Below are positions 15,419 through 25,714 of a stretch of DNA of 64,000 nt, piece by piece. This stretch comes from an uncultured Clostridia bacterium. Lineage in GTDB: Bacteria > Bacillota > Clostridia > Christensenellales > Borkfalkiaceae. Every line of letters starts with the position of its first letter. Position 1 is the stretch's first letter. A program made the position numbers and the translations under genes. The stretch spans positions 17,587-81,586 of the forward strand of contig CANQUD010000002.1 in assembly GCA_947626935.1 (NCBI GenBank), in the 5' to 3' direction. The notes below the pieces were generated by a model. The model did not search any database. It was given only the letters and a program-made list of their open reading frames with translations, and was not told the DNA's origin.

Positions 15419-17240
15419 ATTGGGTCAAGATCCCGTAAGAACAGGCTGAAATGGAGATCTTGCCGTCAAAAATCTTTTCGGAGAGCAGTTCTTTCCATTC
15501 TCCCGCAAATTTGAGATTGTATTCGCACGAACTGCGGTTCACATAGACGACCACGCTTTTTTGACCGATCTTTCTTTGATAGACAATGCAGCCTGTATCT
15601 GCGAAAATTTCCCGATAGCTCCCCTCTGCAAAAATTTCTCTCAATGTTCCCGTACGGAGCTTGCCGAGTTTTTGGTAGAATCCGTGCAGTTCGCCGTCGA
15701 TATTGTCCCAAGGGAAACATCTGCGGCAGAACGGGTCCTGATATCCTTCCATACCCGCTTCGTCGCCGTAAAAGACGCACGGGACTCCCGGCAAAGTAAA
15801 CTGCAAAACGGCAGCCATCTTCAAAAGTTCCTTGGCTTTTTCGCGCTCTTCGTTGCTCATCCGAAGGACCGCCATTTTCTCTTTATCGTCGCATTCCTCG
15901 CCGCCGAACACCGTCAGAATTCTCGGGGTATCGTGGGAGCCGAGGATGTTCATGAGACAATCGAGCGTCTGTTTCGGATAATTGTCGAGGAGCATGGCGA
16001 TCGTCTCGCGCAGGAGATAGGTCATTCCCGTCCGTACAAAGTTGATGATGCCGTCCTTCAGAGGATAATTCATCACGCTGTCAAGCTCATATCCCTGCAA
16101 ATATTCCCGTCTGACGTCGTAGGAGATCTTGTTGGAAGCGTCCTCCCAAACTTCTCCGATCAAAATTGCATCGGGATCTTCGCTCTTGACGGTCTCCCGC
16201 AGCTTTTTCAGGAAGAAGTCGGGCAATTCATCGGCAACATCGAGCCGATATCCGCCGATCCCGTGACGGAGCCAATGTTTGAGAACGCCGTTTTCGCCCA
16301 TGATATACTCTTGATAGGAAGGTGATGCCTCGTTGACCTCGGGCAAGATCAGGATCCCCCACCAACATTCATAGAGCATGGGAAACTCTTTGAACGTATA
16401 CCAATCGGCATAGGGAGACTCTTTGGACTGGTAGGCGCCGAGCGTGGGATATTTCCCATATTTGTTGAAATACTTGCTGTCGTCGCCCGTGTGATTGAAA
16501 ACACCGTCCAAAATGATGCGGATCCCGTCATTTTCGGCTTCTTTGACGAGGCGGTCGAACTCTTCTTCCGTCCCGAGCAGGGGATCGATCTTCATGTAAT
16601 CGCCCGTGTCATAGCGATGATTGGAGAATGCCTCAAAGATCGGATTGAAATAGATGACCGTGACGCCGAGGTCTTTGAGGTACTTAAGTTTTTCTCTGAC
16701 GCCGTTCAAATTCCCGCCGAAAAAGTCATTGTTGAGGATCTTTCCCATCTCATTCGGGCGGAAGGACGGCATTCCGCCCCAGTCGGTGCGGAGATATCTC
16801 CCTTCGGCAAGCGGATGATCTCCTTCGCCCTTGAAAAATCTGTCGGGAAAGATCTGGTACATCACGCCGCCCTTGAACCAATCGGGCGTCGTGTAATCTT
16901 CGTCAAAGACGGTGATCTGCCAATCATTTTTGCCGTCGAATGCGCCTCTGCGCAGTTTTCCGCACATGAACCGTGCGCCGTCCAGTTCAAAATGATAAAA
17001 ATACAGTCCCGTCGCGTGAAAGCAAAGGCGGAGCGAGAAACAATTTTCTTCCCGTTCCATGGGGAAAAACTTTGCTTCTTCGCCGTTTTTCCATAAAACC
17101 AGCGTACAAGTTTGAGCGGAGAATGAAAATTCTCCGCCTTCACGATTCGTATAGAGATGAAGCGAAAGCTCGCTGCTGCGCGGGATCGCCCCGAGAACGC
17201 TCTTGCAAGCGCTGTCAAGTGGATCGTAGTAGAAACTCAT
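15408..17240 (-). CDS. GH13 alpha-amylase/neopullulanase-type glycosidase
   Basis: A glycoside hydrolase family 13 enzyme of 610 residues, without signal peptide, so intracellular. An N-terminal beta domain (about 1-115) precedes the TIM barrel with the four conserved regions: DGVFNH, GYRLDVADE (nucleophile Asp), GEVWED (acid/base Glu) and LGSHDT (Asp). As the last gene of the glycogen operon, 9 bp after glgP, it probably hydrolyses or transfers short maltodextrins released from glycogen; exact specificity is not visible. Its C-terminal codons are formed by the palindrome repeat. Confidence 0.9.
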   Translation of the reverse strand: MSFYYDPLDSACKSVLGAIPRSSELSLHLYTNREGGEFSFSAQTCTLVLWKNGEEAKFFPMEREENCFSLRLCFHATGLYFYHFELDGARFMCGKLRRGAFDGKNDWQITVFDEDYTTPDWFKGGVMYQIFPDRFFKGEGDHPLAEGRYLRTDWGGMPSFRPNEMGKILNNDFFGGNLNGVREKLKYLKDLGVTVIYFNPIFEAFSNHRYDTGDYMKIDPLLGTEEEFDRLVKEAENDGIRIILDGVFNHTGDDSKYFNKYGKYPTLGAYQSKESPYADWYTFKEFPMLYECWWGILILPEVNEASPSYQEYIMGENGVLKHWLRHGIGGYRLDVADELPDFFLKKLRETVKSEDPDAILIGEVWEDASNKISYDVRREYLQGYELDSVMNYPLKDGIINFVRTGMTYLLRETIAMLLDNYPKQTLDCLMNILGSHDTPRILTVFGGEECDDKEKMAVLRMSNEEREKAKELLKMAAVLQFTLPGVPCVFYGDEAGMEGYQDPFCRRCFPWDNIDGELHGFYQKLGKLRTGTLREIFAEGSYREIFADTGCIVYQRKIGQKSVVVYVNRSSCEYNLKFAGEWKELLSEKIFDGKISISACSYGILTQYYV

Positions 17241-17249
17241 TGCTGTGGA

Positions 17250-19676
17250 TTATTTTGTAAGGGGTTTGAGATTCCAGATCTTGGTCGCATAATCGCGGAC
17301 GCTTCTGTCGGCGGAGAAATATCCCGCAGCGGCAATGTTGTTGAGCGATTTTCTGTTCCATGCGAGTTTATCGTTGCGATAAAGCTCCGTCATGGCATTC
17401 TGCGTCTGCGCATAAGAATCATAGTCCGCAAGACACATATACGGGTCGGCGACGGGTGCGTTGCGCAGGAGATAGTTCGCGATGTCGGCAAACGAAGACC
17501 CGTTGAACCCGACGATGAGCGATTCGATGATCTGCCGCATCGCATAATTCTGGTTGTAATAGGCGCTGGAATTGTATCCGCTGCTCCAGAGCTGCTTGAC
17601 TTCCTCGGCTTTCAACCCGAAAATGAAGATGTTCTCCGCACCGACGCGCTCCGCCATTTCGACATTTGCACCGTCCAAAGTGCCGATCGTGAGCGCACCG
17701 TTGATCATGAACTTCATGTTCCCCGTGCCGCTCGCCTCTTTGCCTGCAAGCGAGATCTGTTCGGAGATCTCCGATGCGGGCATGAGCTTCTCGGACATGG
17801 TAACATTGTAGTTTTCCATGTAGACAACGTTGAGTTTTTCGTTGATCTTCGGATTCTTGCGGATGTCCTCGGCGAGGAAACAGATGAGTTTGATGGTCTG
17901 CTTCGCCATATCGTATCCTGCCGCAGCCTTTGCGCCGAAGATGTATGTCTTGGGAAGAACGTCGAGATCGGGATTTTCGCGCAGAGCGTTGTACTCGGCG
18001 ATGATATGGAGCACATTCAGAAGCTGGCGCTTGTATTCGTGCATGCGCTTCGCCTGAACGTCGAACAGGGTGTTCGGATCGACGACCGCACCTTGATAGC
18101 TCTTGGCATACGCCGCAAATTGCTCTTTTTTGATGCGTTTGATCTCTTCGAGGCGCTGCAGAACGCTCGTGTCGTTCTCGAATTTGCGGAATTCCGCAAG
18201 TTTTGCGGCATCCTTTGCATATCCCGTTCCGATGCAGTCATTGAGAAGTGCGCAGAGTTCGGGGTTGGACTGGTTCAGCCAACGTCTGTGCGCGATGCCG
18301 TTCGTGACATTGGTGAATTTCTCGGGCGTGTACTCATAGAAATCGTGGAAAATGCTGTCCTTGATGATCTCGCTGTGGAGTTCGGAAACGCCGTTGACGC
18401 TGTGCGACCCCATAACGCAGAGATTTGCCATGCGGACGGTATTGTGGGACAGGATCGCCATGCGGGAGATCTTGTTCCAGTCCCCGGGAAATCTGTGCCA
18501 GAGATCGTCGCAGAAACGGCGGTTGATCTCCTTCAGAATGCCGTAAATACGGGGAAGTCTGCGGGCGATCAAGTCCTCTGCCCATGTCTCGAGCGCTTCC
18601 GCAAGCACGGTATGATTCGTGTACGCGCATGTCGCCGTCGTGATGTTCCATGCGACTTCCCAGCCGAAATAGTTCTCGTCGACGAGAATGCGCATCAATT
18701 CGGGAATGGCAAGCGCGGGATGGGTGTCATTGATATGGATGGCTGCCATCTGCGGGAGCAGATTCAGGGATCCGTACCGACGCTTGTGGTCGGCGACGAT
18801 ACATTGCAGCGACGCGGAGACGAGGAAATATTGCTGTTTCAACCGCAACGATTTACCTTCATAGTGGTTATCCGAGGGATAAAGTACCTTGGAAATGAGC
18901 TGGGCGTCGCTGTCGTCCCGCATGACCGCCTCGTAGTTTCCCTGCGAGAAGAGCTGCATGTCGAACTTTTGCACCGCGCGGGAACGCCAGAGACGGAGCA
19001 CGCTGACCGCTTCGGAATCGGCACCCGAGACCATCATGTCGCAGGCGATCGCCTCCACCTCCTTGGCGTTGTGGTAGACGGTCTCCATGCCGTGGTCGGT
19101 CCACTTTTCCTCGAGTTCCCCGTCAAAACGGACGATGAACTGCTTGTCGGAACGCTGTGTCAACCACGCTTCGCCGCCCGGGAGCCAGACATCGGGAAGC
19201 TCCATCTGCCAGCCGTCGACGATCTTCTGTTTGAAGAGTCCGTATTGATAGCAGATCGAAAAGCCCATCGCGGGATAATTCTGCGTCGCGAGACCGTCCA
19301 AAAAACATGCCGCAAGCCGTCCCAAGCCCCCGTTTCCGAGTCCTGCGTCGGGTTCCTCTTCATAGAGTTCCTCGAGCGTGAGACCGAATCCCTTCAGCGC
19401 TCCCGCGATCGGTTTCTCGATCCCGAGATTGTAGACGCTGTTCTTGAGGGACCGCCCCATCAGAAATTCCATGCAGAGATAATAGACGCGCTTTGCCTTT
19501 GCCGCCTTGATCTTGAGATGGAATTTCTGCCGTTTTTCGAGCATGATGTCCCTGACGCTCATGACGACGGCTTTGTAGATCTGTTCTCTTGATGCCTCTT
19601 GTGCACTGACGCCGAAATAGCGCATCAGCTTTCCCGCAATCAGACGTTCTGCTTCCTGCTCTGTCATTTTAGCCAT
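17250..19676 (-). CDS. glgP: glycogen phosphorylase
   Basis: A GT35 enzyme that releases glucose-1-phosphate from glycogen chain ends. The 808-residue length is typical. Visible motifs include GNGGLGRLAACF, MGFSICYQYGLF, HINDTHPALAIPELMR and the PLP-lysine region SLAGKEASGTGNMKF. It sits between glgA and the amylase in the operon. The ribosome site is distant (GGAG about 15 bases before ATG), which suggests modest initiation. Confidence 0.97.
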   Translation of the reverse strand: MAKMTEQEAERLIAGKLMRYFGVSAQEASREQIYKAVVMSVRDIMLEKRQKFHLKIKAAKAKRVYYLCMEFLMGRSLKNSVYNLGIEKPIAGALKGFGLTLEELYEEEPDAGLGNGGLGRLAACFLDGLATQNYPAMGFSICYQYGLFKQKIVDGWQMELPDVWLPGGEAWLTQRSDKQFIVRFDGELEEKWTDHGMETVYHNAKEVEAIACDMMVSGADSEAVSVLRLWRSRAVQKFDMQLFSQGNYEAVMRDDSDAQLISKVLYPSDNHYEGKSLRLKQQYFLVSASLQCIVADHKRRYGSLNLLPQMAAIHINDTHPALAIPELMRILVDENYFGWEVAWNITTATCAYTNHTVLAEALETWAEDLIARRLPRIYGILKEINRRFCDDLWHRFPGDWNKISRMAILSHNTVRMANLCVMGSHSVNGVSELHSEIIKDSIFHDFYEYTPEKFTNVTNGIAHRRWLNQSNPELCALLNDCIGTGYAKDAAKLAEFRKFENDTSVLQRLEEIKRIKKEQFAAYAKSYQGAVVDPNTLFDVQAKRMHEYKRQLLNVLHIIAEYNALRENPDLDVLPKTYIFGAKAAAGYDMAKQTIKLICFLAEDIRKNPKINEKLNVVYMENYNVTMSEKLMPASEISEQISLAGKEASGTGNMKFMINGALTIGTLDGANVEMAERVGAENIFIFGLKAEEVKQLWSSGYNSSAYYNQNYAMRQIIESLIVGFNGSSFADIANYLLRNAPVADPYMCLADYDSYAQTQNAMTELYRNDKLAWNRKSLNNIAAAGYFSADRSVRDYATKIWNLKPLTK

Positions 19677-19707
19677 AATATATAAAGTCTACTCCTGAAA
19701 AAAGTGT

Positions 19708-21255
19708 TTATCTTAAGAGAGCGAGATACATTTCCTCATAATAATGTGCCGAGGATGCCCAGCTGAAGTCCGTCGTCATTGCCTTGTGAACGAGTTCTTT
19801 CCAGACTTCGCGGTTGCGGTAGACCCCGATCGCCTCATTGATGACATAGAGCATGTCATACGCGTTGTAGTCGTGGAAGGTGAAGCCGTTCCCGCCTGCG
19901 CCGAAGGGTGTGATGCTGTCCCTCAACCCCCCCGTTTCGCGCACGATCGCGACCGTGCCGTAGCGGGAAGCGATCATCTGCGAGAGTCCGCAGGGTTCGC
20001 TCTTGGAAGGCATCAGGAAGAGATCGGCGCCCGAATAGATCTTCCTCGAAAGATCGGAATTGAAGGAAATGACGGAGACGACTTTCCCGGGGTACCTTCT
20101 CGCAAGGTCGGAAAAATATGTCTCGTAGGAAGAATCGCCCGTGCCGAGCAGGATGAACTGCATATCCTGCCGAAGCGCCTGCTCGATGACCTCTCTGACG
20201 AGATCGAGTCCCTTGTGGGTGACGAGACGGGTGATCATGGCAAGAATGGGCGTGTCGGGCTTGACGGGAAGGTTGAGCATGCGCTGCAGTTCTTCCTTGC
20301 AGACGGCTTTCCCGTCCATTCGGTCCGCGCTGTAGTTTTCAAAGAGCGAAACGTCGGTCGCAGGGTCGTAATAGTCGGGATCGATGCCGTTCAGGATGCC
20401 GCGGAGCTTGAATTCGTTCCTGCGGATGATCGGATCGAGTCCGTGCGAATAGTACGGATCCTTGATCTCCTGCGCGTAGGTGGGAGAAACGGTCGAGAAG
20501 CATTCGCAGCACTCGATCGCCCCCTTCATGAGATTGATGCAGCGGTCATATTCCACAAGATTCTGGAAATGATAGGAGATCCCGAAGAGGTCCTCGAGGA
20601 TATCGAGGGAATATTTTCCCTGATACTCTATATTATGAATGGTAAAGACCGCGCGGATGAACTGGTACTCTGGACGGAAACAGTAGATCGTCTTGAGATA
20701 CAGCGCCGCAAGCGCAGCCTGCCAGTCATGGCAATGCATCACGTCGGGATAGAAACCGATGAAGTTCATCGTCTCCATGACGCCGCGGCAGAAGAACGCG
20801 AACCGTTCGCCGTCGTCATAGTAGCCATAGCAGCCGGGACGCTTGAAATAGTACTCATTGTCGAGGAAATAGAAGGTGACGTTGTCCTTTTTATACTCGA
20901 AAATGCCGCAGTACTGATTTCTCCAAGAGAGCGCGACGTAGGTGTTTCCGAGGAATTTGAAGTCCTTTCTGAAATCTTTTTTGATATCCTGATAGAGCGG
21001 GACCATGACGCGGACGTCATATTTATCCTCTCTTGCAAGCGCTTTGGAAAGAGACCCGATGACTTCGGCAAGTCCCCCCGTCGCGATGAACGGCGACGCT
21101 TCCGATGCGACAAACAAGATCTTTTTCTTCGCCTCCGCCGTCACTTCCGCAGGTTCCGCCCTGATCGGCTCCTCGGCTTTCCCCAAAACTTCCACATCGG
21201 GAAGATCGGGCGTCCGCTCCTTCTTTGTTCCCCTCTTTTTCGTTGTTTCACTCAT
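19708..21255 (-). CDS. glgA: glycogen synthase with charged N-terminal extension
   Basis: GlgA (GT5) transfers glucose from ADP-glucose to growing alpha-1,4 chains. The catalytic core starts at KILFVASEASPFIATGGLAEV (about residue 47), with the KTGGL-type loop written as ATGGL, and ends with the nucleotide-binding PSKSEPCGLSQM and GGLRDSI segments. ATG 21255 is preceded by AAGGGGGAGA. The first 45 residues form a Lys/Glu/Pro-rich extension (KKRGTKKERTPDLPDVEV) absent from short GlgA proteins. The product has 515 residues. Confidence 0.96.
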   Translation of the reverse strand: MSETTKKRGTKKERTPDLPDVEVLGKAEEPIRAEPAEVTAEAKKKILFVASEASPFIATGGLAEVIGSLSKALAREDKYDVRVMVPLYQDIKKDFRKDFKFLGNTYVALSWRNQYCGIFEYKKDNVTFYFLDNEYYFKRPGCYGYYDDGERFAFFCRGVMETMNFIGFYPDVMHCHDWQAALAALYLKTIYCFRPEYQFIRAVFTIHNIEYQGKYSLDILEDLFGISYHFQNLVEYDRCINLMKGAIECCECFSTVSPTYAQEIKDPYYSHGLDPIIRRNEFKLRGILNGIDPDYYDPATDVSLFENYSADRMDGKAVCKEELQRMLNLPVKPDTPILAMITRLVTHKGLDLVREVIEQALRQDMQFILLGTGDSSYETYFSDLARRYPGKVVSVISFNSDLSRKIYSGADLFLMPSKSEPCGLSQMIASRYGTVAIVRETGGLRDSITPFGAGGNGFTFHDYNAYDMLYVINEAIGVYRNREVWKELVHKAMTTDFSWASSAHYYEEMYLALLR

Positions 21256-21286
21256 GGATCTCTCCCCCTTAACGGATCGATATTTG

Positions 21287-22402
21287 TCAGAGCATTCTGC
21301 CCTTGGCAATGAAGTAAGGCAGGGCTTCGCAGCCTGCAAGGTGCCGTCTGTCACGGATGACGACGTTCTTATCGGTGATGACGCTGTCGAGTTCGACGTT
21401 CGTTCCGATGACCGTATCCTGCATGATGATGGAATTCTTGATGACGCTCCCCTTTCCGACCTTGACGCCGCGGAAGAGAATGCAGTTGTCGACCGTTCCC
21501 TCAATGACGCAACCGTCCGAGATCAAGGAGTTCTTCACGACTGCTCCGTCGATATATTTGCTCGGAGCGGAATCGCGGACCTTCGTATAGACGTCGCGCG
21601 CACCGAACAGTTCGTCCCGAACATCCCGTTGCAAGAGTTCCATGCTGTGGCTGTAATAATTCTGAAGGGAGCTGATCGTCGCGTAATATCCGCCGAACTT
21701 GTACCCGAAGATGCGGAGCGTGTCGACATTCTTTGCAAGGATGTCCCGTCCGAAGCTGGAAAGCCCGCGCGTGACGGCGTCCTGAATCGTGTTGATGAGG
21801 AATTCTCTGCTCATCACCATGATGTTGACGTAGAGATCGAATTTGCCGCTCTTGAGTTTCGGGTTGATCTTGAGACCCTTGAGTCTCCCCGTCTCGTCGG
21901 GCTGGAGCGTCATATAGTAAGAGGACTGGGCGGGTTCCGTCTCTTCGTGATAGACCATCGTAATATCGGCGTTCTTCTCTTCATGGAATCTCAAAATTTC
22001 CTGAAAATCCACCCGTGCGATGCCGTCGCAGTCCGTAATGACGACATAGTCCTCATTGCGGTGCGTCAAAAAGCCCGTGATCCCCATGAGCGCTTCGAGG
22101 CGCGTCGTGTAGGGAGCATCCGTCTCGTCCGAATAGGGCGGGAGCAGAATGATACCGCCGTCCTTTCTCGCAAGATCCCAGTCTTTGCCGCTGCCGAGAT
22201 GGTCGATGAGCGACTGATAATTGTTCTTCGTGACGATCCCGACCGTCGTGATCCCCGAATTCACCATGTTTGAGAGGGTGAAATCGATGAGGCGGTATCT
22301 TCCGCCATAGGGAATGGAAGCCATCGTTCTGTGGCGGGAGAGTTCGGGAATGTTTTCATCGTGAATATTCGAAAATATGACGCCTACTGCAGAATGTGCC
22401 AT
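21287..22402 (-). CDS. glgD: GlgD, regulatory/non-catalytic ADP-glucose pyrophosphorylase subunit
   Basis: GlgD is the partner of GlgC in Gram-positive ADP-glucose pyrophosphorylase. The 371-residue product keeps the nucleotidyltransferase fold (IPYGGRYRLIDFTLSNMVNSGI) and the C-terminal left-handed beta helix of hexapeptide repeats. The N-terminal GGxGxRL substrate loop of GlgC is replaced (VGVIFSNIHDE), in keeping with a non-catalytic role. It starts one base after the glgC stop, with GGGGGAAG as ribosome site. Confidence 0.94.
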   Translation of the reverse strand: MAHSAVGVIFSNIHDENIPELSRHRTMASIPYGGRYRLIDFTLSNMVNSGITTVGIVTKNNYQSLIDHLGSGKDWDLARKDGGIILLPPYSDETDAPYTTRLEALMGITGFLTHRNEDYVVITDCDGIARVDFQEILRFHEEKNADITMVYHEETEPAQSSYYMTLQPDETGRLKGLKINPKLKSGKFDLYVNIMVMSREFLINTIQDAVTRGLSSFGRDILAKNVDTLRIFGYKFGGYYATISSLQNYYSHSMELLQRDVRDELFGARDVYTKVRDSAPSKYIDGAVVKNSLISDGCVIEGTVDNCILFRGVKVGKGSVIKNSIIMQDTVIGTNVELDSVITDKNVVIRDRRHLAGCEALPYFIAKGRML

Positions 22403-22403
22403 C

Positions 22404-23597
22404 TTATTCTTCCCCCTTGTAATCCTTATCGATGATCTTTCCGCCCGCGACCTTTCCCGCGACGGAAATATTTCTGCCGAGAACGGCGATCCCGTTCCCG
22501 CTTTCCTTGCTTTCGCCGACCTCGGCGCCCTCTTCGACGACGACATTCTCGTCGATGATGGAATACAAGACCTTGGCGCCCTTCTTGACGACAGTGCCCG
22601 CCATGAGGACGCTGTCCTCAACGGTAGCCCCCTCTTCGATGACGACATTGGACGCGAGAACGGAATTTTTGACGTAGCCGTCCACCTCGCAGCCGAGCGC
22701 CACGAGCGAATTGCTCACGACCGCGCCGTCGCCGATGTGTTCGGGCGGTGCGAGCGGGTTCCTCGAATGGATCTTCCAATCGGGATCGCCCACGTCAAAG
22801 ACGGGATCTTCTCCGAGAAGGTCCATGTTCGATTCCCAGAGGGAAGAGATCGTTCCGACGTCCTTCCAATACCCCTTGAAACGGTAAGAGAACATCTTCT
22901 CCCCCGCATTCAGCATCGCGGGAAGGACGTCCTTTCCGAAATCCTTGGAAGAATCGGGGTTCGCGTCGTCCGCGGCAAGGTATTTGAAGAGCTTTTCCGC
23001 AGTGAAAATATAGATCCCCATGGACGCAAGATTGCTCTTGGGCGCCTTGGGCTTTTCTTCGAACTCATAGATGGACCCGTCCTCGCGGGTGTTGAGGATG
23101 CCGAAACGGGACGCCTCTTTCATCGGGACCTCGATGGCGGCGATCGTGCAATCTGCGCCCGTCGCCTTGTGGGCGCGGAGCATCTCGGCATAGTTCATCT
23201 TGTAAATATGGTCACCCGAGAGAATGAGCACATAATCGGGATTGTATTTTTTCATGAAGGGAAGGTTTTGGTAAATGGCGTTCGCCGTCCCCTCAAACCA
23301 CGACTGCTTTTTCTTCGCCTGATAGGGCGAAAGGATATGCACGCCGCCGAACGCGCGGTCAAGATCCCACGGCTGTCCGTTCCCGATGTATTCATTCAAT
23401 TCGAGCGGTTCATACTGCGTGAGCACGCCGACCGTATCGATGCCGGAATTGATGCAGTTCGAGAGCGGAAAGTCGATGATGCGGTACTTTGCGCCGAAGG
23501 CGACTGCGGGTTTTGCAATATTGTTTGTGAGCGCATAGAGTCTGGACCCCTGCCCGCCCGCAAGCAACATTGCGACACATTCCTTTTTTCTCAACAT
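22404..23597 (-). CDS. glgC: glucose-1-phosphate adenylyltransferase
   Basis: GlgC makes ADP-glucose, the committed step of glycogen synthesis. The 397-residue product starts [20 protein letters not shown], with the pyrophosphorylase loop [26 protein letters not shown], the substrate segment [12 protein letters not shown] and the C-terminal hexapeptide beta helix. I chose ATG 23597 because GGGGG lies before it; an in-frame ATG at 23612 has no ribosome site. Confidence 0.96.
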   Translation of the reverse strand: MLRKKECVAMLLAGGQGSRLYALTNNIAKPAVAFGAKYRIIDFPLSNCINSGIDTVGVLTQYEPLELNEYIGNGQPWDLDRAFGGVHILSPYQAKKKQSWFEGTANAIYQNLPFMKKYNPDYVLILSGDHIYKMNYAEMLRAHKATGADCTIAAIEVPMKEASRFGILNTREDGSIYEFEEKPKAPKSNLASMGIYIFTAEKLFKYLAADDANPDSSKDFGKDVLPAMLNAGEKMFSYRFKGYWKDVGTISSLWESNMDLLGEDPVFDVGDPDWKIHSRNPLAPPEHIGDGAVVSNSLVALGCEVDGYVKNSVLASNVVIEEGATVEDSVLMAGTVVKKGAKVLYSIIDENVVVEEGAEVGESKESGNGIAVLGRNISVAGKVAGGKIIDKDYKGEE

Positions 23598-23619
23598 ATT
23601 TTTAACCCCCATAGATATA

Positions 23620-25545
23620 CTACTTTGTTTCCGCCTTCTTTTTGGATACGGGCGGTTCATAGACGAGATAGAGCGTCGTCAGCTTCGGCATCGGGATCTC
23701 GAGCGAATACTGCTTGCCGTGGCTGGGCTTCTTGACGGCAGAAAAGCTCTTTTTTGTCAGTTTCCCCTCTCCGCCGTATTTTTTCTCGTCCGAATTGAAA
23801 ATTATCTTATATTTGCCCCGCTTGTTGACGCCGAGCAAGTAGTCATCCGCATCGATCCCCGAATAGGACGTCAGGCAGATCACCTCGTTTCCCGCCTTAT
23901 CTTTGCGGATGAAGCTCACGATGTTCCTGTCCGCATCGTCGGGAGCGAGCCATTCGAACCCGTCCCAGCTGTCCTCGATCTCATAGAAAGCGGGCGTGTC
24001 CCGATAGAAATGATTGAGAGAGCGCACATATTCGGAGAGCTTCCCATGCATCTCATAGGTGTCGCGGAGGAAGAATTCGATCCCCTCTTTATAGTTCCAT
24101 TCCTTGAACTGTCCGATCTCGTAGCCCATGAAATTGAGCTTCTTCCCGGGGTGAGCCGCCATGTAGCCGAGGAACGCGCGGACGCCCGCAAACTTCTCCT
24201 CGTATGTCCCCGGCATCTTGTTGATGAGGGAACATTTCCCGTGCACGACTTCGTCATGCGAAATGGGGAGAATGTAGTTCTCGGAGAAGGCGTACATCAT
24301 CGAGAAAGTCAATTTGTTGTGGTTGTTCATGCGGAAATAGGGATTGAGACAGAGATAGGAGAGCATGTCGTTCATCCAACCCATGTTCCACTTGAAATTG
24401 AATCCGAGACCGCCCACCGAACCGGGCTTTGTCACAAGCCCCCACGCCGTGCTCTCCTCCGCGATCATCATCGCGTACGGGAAACGCATGAAAACGGCTT
24501 CGTTCAAACGGCGAAGGAAGGCGATCGCCTCGAGATTCTTGTTCTCGCCGTAGATGTTGGGGACCCATTCCCCCGGGCGCTTGTCATAATCGAGATAGAG
24601 CATGGAAGCGACGGCGTCCACCCGCAGCCCGTCAACATGGAATTTGTCGAAGAAGAAGCACGCGCCCGAGATGAGGAAGGAAAGGACTTCTTCCCTGCCG
24701 TAGTCGAAGCGGCGGGTCCCCCAGCTCTTGTGTTCCATCCTGTCCCACTGGCTGCTTTCATAGAGGGGCTGACCGTCAAACTCATAAAGTCCGTGCGCGT
24801 CCTTGGGGAAATGTGCGGGGACCCAGTCGACGATGACGCCGATCCCCTCTTTGTGGAAGCAGTCAACGAGATACATGAAATCATGGGGCGTCCCGAGGCG
24901 GGATGTCACCGCAAAGTATCCCGTTACCTGATATCCCCACGAGCCGTCAAAGGGAAATTCGGTGACAGGCATGAATTCGACGTGCGTATAGCCCATCTCC
25001 TTGACATACGGGACAAGCTCTCTCGCAAGATCGCGATAGGAAAGATAATTTCCGTCGTCATATTTTTTCCACGAAAGCAGGTTGACCTCATAGATGTTGA
25101 CGGGAGACGCAAAGATGTTTTTTTTCTTGATGGAATCAAGATAGGCTCCGTCGCTCCACTTGTACCCTTCGAGATCATAGAGTTTGGAAGCGGTCTGTGG
25201 TGCCGTCTCCGTATGAAAGCCGACGGGATCTGCCTTGAAGAGCTGCCGTCCGTCGGCTGCGGTAATACAATATTTATAGATGTCGTACTGCTTCAGTCCC
25301 GCGATGAACAACTCGAAAGATTCATTGTCGATCATGCGCTCCATGACGTCTGCGTCGGAATTCCATCCGTTGAAATCCCCGACAACGGACACAGAACGCG
25401 CATGCGGCGCCCAGACACGGAAGATATAGCCCTCCTTGCCGTTTTGCACCGCCTTGTGTGCGCCGTATGTTTCATAGATGCGGTCATTCTTTCCGTGGTG
25501 ATACAAATAGAGCGGGAAGTCCGTCTCTTTCATCGAATTGTCCAT
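23620..25545 (-). CDS. glgB: 1,4-alpha-glucan branching enzyme
   Basis: GlgB (GH13) makes the alpha-1,6 branches of glycogen. The 641-residue product has an N-terminal CBM48 ([20 protein letters not shown]) and a GH13 barrel with [16 protein letters not shown] (Asp), AEEST (Glu) and ISHDEVVHG, then a C-terminal beta domain. First gene of the operon, with GAGGGAA before the ATG and a promoter about 70 bp upstream. Confidence 0.96.
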   Translation of the reverse strand: MDNSMKETDFPLYLYHHGKNDRIYETYGAHKAVQNGKEGYIFRVWAPHARSVSVVGDFNGWNSDADVMERMIDNESFELFIAGLKQYDIYKYCITAADGRQLFKADPVGFHTETAPQTASKLYDLEGYKWSDGAYLDSIKKKNIFASPVNIYEVNLLSWKKYDDGNYLSYRDLARELVPYVKEMGYTHVEFMPVTEFPFDGSWGYQVTGYFAVTSRLGTPHDFMYLVDCFHKEGIGVIVDWVPAHFPKDAHGLYEFDGQPLYESSQWDRMEHKSWGTRRFDYGREEVLSFLISGACFFFDKFHVDGLRVDAVASMLYLDYDKRPGEWVPNIYGENKNLEAIAFLRRLNEAVFMRFPYAMMIAEESTAWGLVTKPGSVGGLGFNFKWNMGWMNDMLSYLCLNPYFRMNNHNKLTFSMMYAFSENYILPISHDEVVHGKCSLINKMPGTYEEKFAGVRAFLGYMAAHPGKKLNFMGYEIGQFKEWNYKEGIEFFLRDTYEMHGKLSEYVRSLNHFYRDTPAFYEIEDSWDGFEWLAPDDADRNIVSFIRKDKAGNEVICLTSYSGIDADDYLLGVNKRGKYKIIFNSDEKKYGGEGKLTKKSFSAVKKPSHGKQYSLEIPMPKLTTLYLVYEPPVSKKKAETK

Positions 25546-25571
25546 GTGTGTTCCCTCAATGCGTGACGTCG

Positions 25572-25600
25572 GAAGATTCCGCCCGTCTCGGGCGATCTTT
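25572..25600 (-). promoter_or_regulatory. hairpin in the glg operon leader
   Basis: CGCCCG-AGA-CGGGCG with flanking AGAT/ATCT pairing lies in the roughly 60-nt leader between the glg start point and glgB. It has no T-run in the direction of glg transcription. Role unknown. Confidence 0.4.
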
Positions 25601-25612
25601 TTATCTTATCCT

Positions 25613-25641
25613 ATTATACTATATTTTGCGCGTACTTTCAA
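25613..25641 (-). promoter_or_regulatory. glycogen operon promoter
   Basis: On the minus strand TTGAAA (25641-25636) and TATAAT (25618-25613), spacer 17 bp. Confidence 0.8.
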
Positions 25642-25674
25642 TACCAAAATTCAAATTTTCCCCGTCTTTTTGAA

Positions 25675-25707
25675 AAAAAGAAAAAACCTCGGCGGGAAAG
25701 CCGAGGC
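25675..25707 (-). terminator. terminator after murC
   Basis: CCTCGGC and GCCGAGG form a perfect 7-bp stem around GGGAAA; the minus strand then has six T followed by a T-rich stretch. Confidence 0.85.
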
Positions 25708-25714
25708 AGAACAT

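Noticed and set aside
17157-19592. 811-codon open frame on the plus strand
   Set aside because: It lies exactly opposite glgP, has no ribosome site and no recognisable domain. It results from the RNY codon bias and GC content of glgP on the other strand.
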